From assembly GCF_016406145.1 (NCBI RefSeq), contig NZ_CP066306.1, forward strand, positions 1,116,001 through 1,180,000: a DNA stretch of 64,000 bases, read 5' to 3'. The notes under the pieces were generated by a model that did not search any database, was not told the DNA's origin, and was given only the letters and a program-made list of their open reading frames with translations. This DNA comes from Pseudomonas putida (GTDB taxonomy: Bacteria > Pseudomonadota > Gammaproteobacteria > Pseudomonadales > Pseudomonadaceae). The translations under genes and the position numbers were made by a program. Positions 62,687 through 64,000 of this stretch are shown piece by piece (position 1 is the first letter of the stretch; each line of letters opens with the position of its first letter).

Positions 62687-63541
62687 ATGTCGCTAAATTT
62701 TCCGCTGTTGCTAGTCATCGCCGTAGCCGTTTGCGGTCTGTTGGGCTTGATCGACCTGCTGTTCCTGGCCCCGCGCCGGCGAGCGGCAGTCGCCAACTAC
62801 CAGGGTAGCGTCACTCAGCCAGAAATGGCCGTGGTCGAGCGCCTGAACAAGGAACCGCTGCTGGTCGAGTACGGTAAGTCGTTCTTCCCGGTGCTGTTCA
62901 TCGTACTGGTGCTGCGCTCGTTCCTGGTAGAGCCGTTCCAGATCCCCTCGGGGTCGATGAAACCGACCCTGGAAGTGGGCGATTTCATCCTGGTGAACAA
63001 GTTCTCGTACGGCATTCGCCTGCCGGTGATCGACAAGAAGGTCATCGAGGTGGGTGACCCGCAACGCGGTGATGTGATGGTGTTCCGCTACCCAAGCGAC
63101 CCGAACGTCAATTACATCAAGCGTGTGGTGGGCCTGCCTGGCGACCAGATCCGCTACACCAGCGACAAGCGGCTGTTCGTCAATGGCCAGCCGGTTGCCG
63201 AGCAACTGGTTGGCGCCGAGCCAGGTACCCTGGGCAGCGCCGAACTGTTCAAGGAAAAACTCGGCGAAGCCGAGCACCTGATCCGCAAGGAAATGACCCG
63301 TTATCGCATGCCGCCGGACCAGCAGTGGACCGTGCCGGCCGGCCATTACTTCATGATGGGCGATAACCGCGACAACTCCAACGACAGCCGTTACTGGGAT
63401 GACCCGAACATTCCTAAGGAACTGCACGGCATGGTTCCGGACCGGAACATCGTCGGCAAGGCCTTCGCGGTCTGGATGAGCTGGCCAGAGCCAAAGCTCA
63501 GCCACTTGCCCAACCTGTCGCGGGTCGGCCTGATCCATTGA
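62687..63541 (+). CDS. lepB: LepB, signal peptidase I
   Basis: A 284-residue inner-membrane protease that cleaves signal peptides of exported proteins. Two N-terminal TM segments (about residues 5-27 and 65-80) are followed by the periplasmic catalytic domain. The catalytic dyad is S90 in 'IPSGSMKPTL' and K145 in 'NYIKRVVGLPGD'; the later box 'FMMGDNRDNSNDSRYW' is conserved. It is translated 5 nt after lepA. Confidence 0.97.
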   Translation: MSLNFPLLLVIAVAVCGLLGLIDLLFLAPRRRAAVANYQGSVTQPEMAVVERLNKEPLLVEYGKSFFPVLFIVLVLRSFLVEPFQIPSGSMKPTLEVGDFILVNKFSYGIRLPVIDKKVIEVGDPQRGDVMVFRYPSDPNVNYIKRVVGLPGDQIRYTSDKRLFVNGQPVAEQLVGAEPGTLGSAELFKEKLGEAEHLIRKEMTRYRMPPDQQWTVPAGHYFMMGDNRDNSNDSRYWDDPNIPKELHGMVPDRNIVGKAFAVWMSWPEPKLSHLPNLSRVGLIH

Positions 63542-63702
63542 TACCCTTCGGCGCTGTCCAGCAGACAGCGCCGAATGCATTTCTGACATAGGCTGTGTTC
63601 TCAGGGATCGAGAGATTCGTTGCTCGCCGCGACGGGCCACAGCCAAACAGTCTTTCAGGATGTTGATTTGAACAACGCGTTGAACAACCAACGGGTGGCT
63701 GC
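63542..63702 (+). other. lepB-rnc intergenic region
   Basis: This 161-bp region includes a short imperfect repeat GGCGCTGTCCAGCAGACAGCGCC (63550-63572) forming a 9-10-bp stem just after lepB, then no coding region. In P. aeruginosa I recall a small DUF4845 gene at this place; I see none here. Confidence 0.5.
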
Positions 63703-64000
63703 ATGAGTGCTTCCCTTGCCCGTCTCGAGCGCAAGCTCGGTTACACCTTCAAAGACCAGGACCAGATGGTGCTGGCCCTGACCCATCGCAGCTACGCCGG
63801 GCGCAACAATGAGCGCCTGGAGTTTCTCGGTGATGCCATTCTCAACTTCGTGGCCGGCGAGGCGCTGTTCGAGCGCTTCCCGCAGGCCCGCGAAGGCCAG
63901 CTGTCGCGCTTGCGTGCCCGCTTGGTCAAGGGCGAGACCCTGGCCCGGCTCGCTCGCGGTTTCGACCTGGGTGAGTACCTGCGCCTGGGTTCCGGTGAAC
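63703..64000 (+). CDS. rnc: Ribonuclease III (N-terminal part)
   Basis: The first 99 codons of RNase III, cut by the window end. The catalytic signature '[15 protein letters not shown]' is at about residues 36-50, and the N-terminal '[27 protein letters not shown]' fits the endonuclease domain. RNase III processes rRNA and double-stranded RNA. The SD-like sequence GGGTGGC lies just before ATG 63703. The dsRNA-binding domain lies outside the window. Confidence 0.95.
   Translation, partial: MSASLARLERKLGYTFKDQDQMVLALTHRSYAGRNNERLEFLGDAILNFVAGEALFERFPQAREGQLSRLRARLVKGETLARLARGFDLGEYLRLGSGE

Overview
The window is a 64 kb stretch of a high-GC gammaproteobacterial chromosome that reads as the Pseudomonas putida group. 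Evidence: the pca (beta-ketoadipate) cluster lies next to ttgABC/ttgR, then phaG, the tricarboxylate transport operon, nadB-algU-mucA-mucB-mucD and lepA-lepB-rnc. I recognise the gene order as that of P. putida KT2440, and several proteins (PcaK, PcaF, PhaG, AlgU) match remembered sequences closely but not exactly. There are no insertion sequences, phage genes, integrases or CRISPR arrays, so this is mostly core genome, decorated with REP-type inverted repeats.

Layout. 1-7573: end of pcaR, then pcaK, pcaF, pcaT, pcaB, pcaD and pcaC for protocatechuate breakdown and uptake, with PcaR-type boxes. 7588-9619: a REP pair, a DUF962/Mpo1-like membrane protein and an OprD/BenF-type porin that also carries a PcaR-like box. 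9877-16526: ttgC, ttgB and ttgA (solvent/antibiotic efflux) and divergent ttgR with its operator. 16598-27507: accessory-style metabolic and regulatory genes: a DHA2 efflux pump, oxaloacetate decarboxylase, two LysR regulators, a metallo-beta-lactamase-fold protein, an NAD(P)-binding protein, a ThDP enzyme, an AraC regulator beside a 56-bp palindrome, an ABM monooxygenase, a flavin reductase and a secreted protein made of 13-residue repeats. 27897-32578: an MHS dicarboxylate/2-oxoglutarate transporter with a sigma-54 promoter, and a DctB/DctD (MifS/MifR-like) two-component system.

32661-44430: bglX, a TPM protein, a methyltransferase, a SIR2-like DUF4917 protein, a glycerophosphodiesterase, tRNA-Gly(CCC), phaG, rsuA, small unknowns, a HIBYL-CoA hydrolase-like protein and ung. 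44483-52159: opdH-tctC-tctB-tctA-abrB, and divergent tctD-tctE. 52200-64000: an HDOD protein, ygfZ, sdhE-ygfX, nadB, algU-mucA-mucB-mucD (no mucC), lepA, lepB and the start of rnc.

The common thread is uptake and regulated use of organic acids and aromatics: protocatechuate through PcaR; C4/C5 dicarboxylates through DctBD and RpoN; tricarboxylates through TctDE. Solvent defence (Ttg) and envelope stress (AlgU/Muc) accompany it. The least explained items are the 13-residue repeat protein at 27181-27507, the 56-bp palindrome at 25736-25791, the standalone SIR2-like protein at 37117-38130 and the PcaR-like box upstream of the porin.
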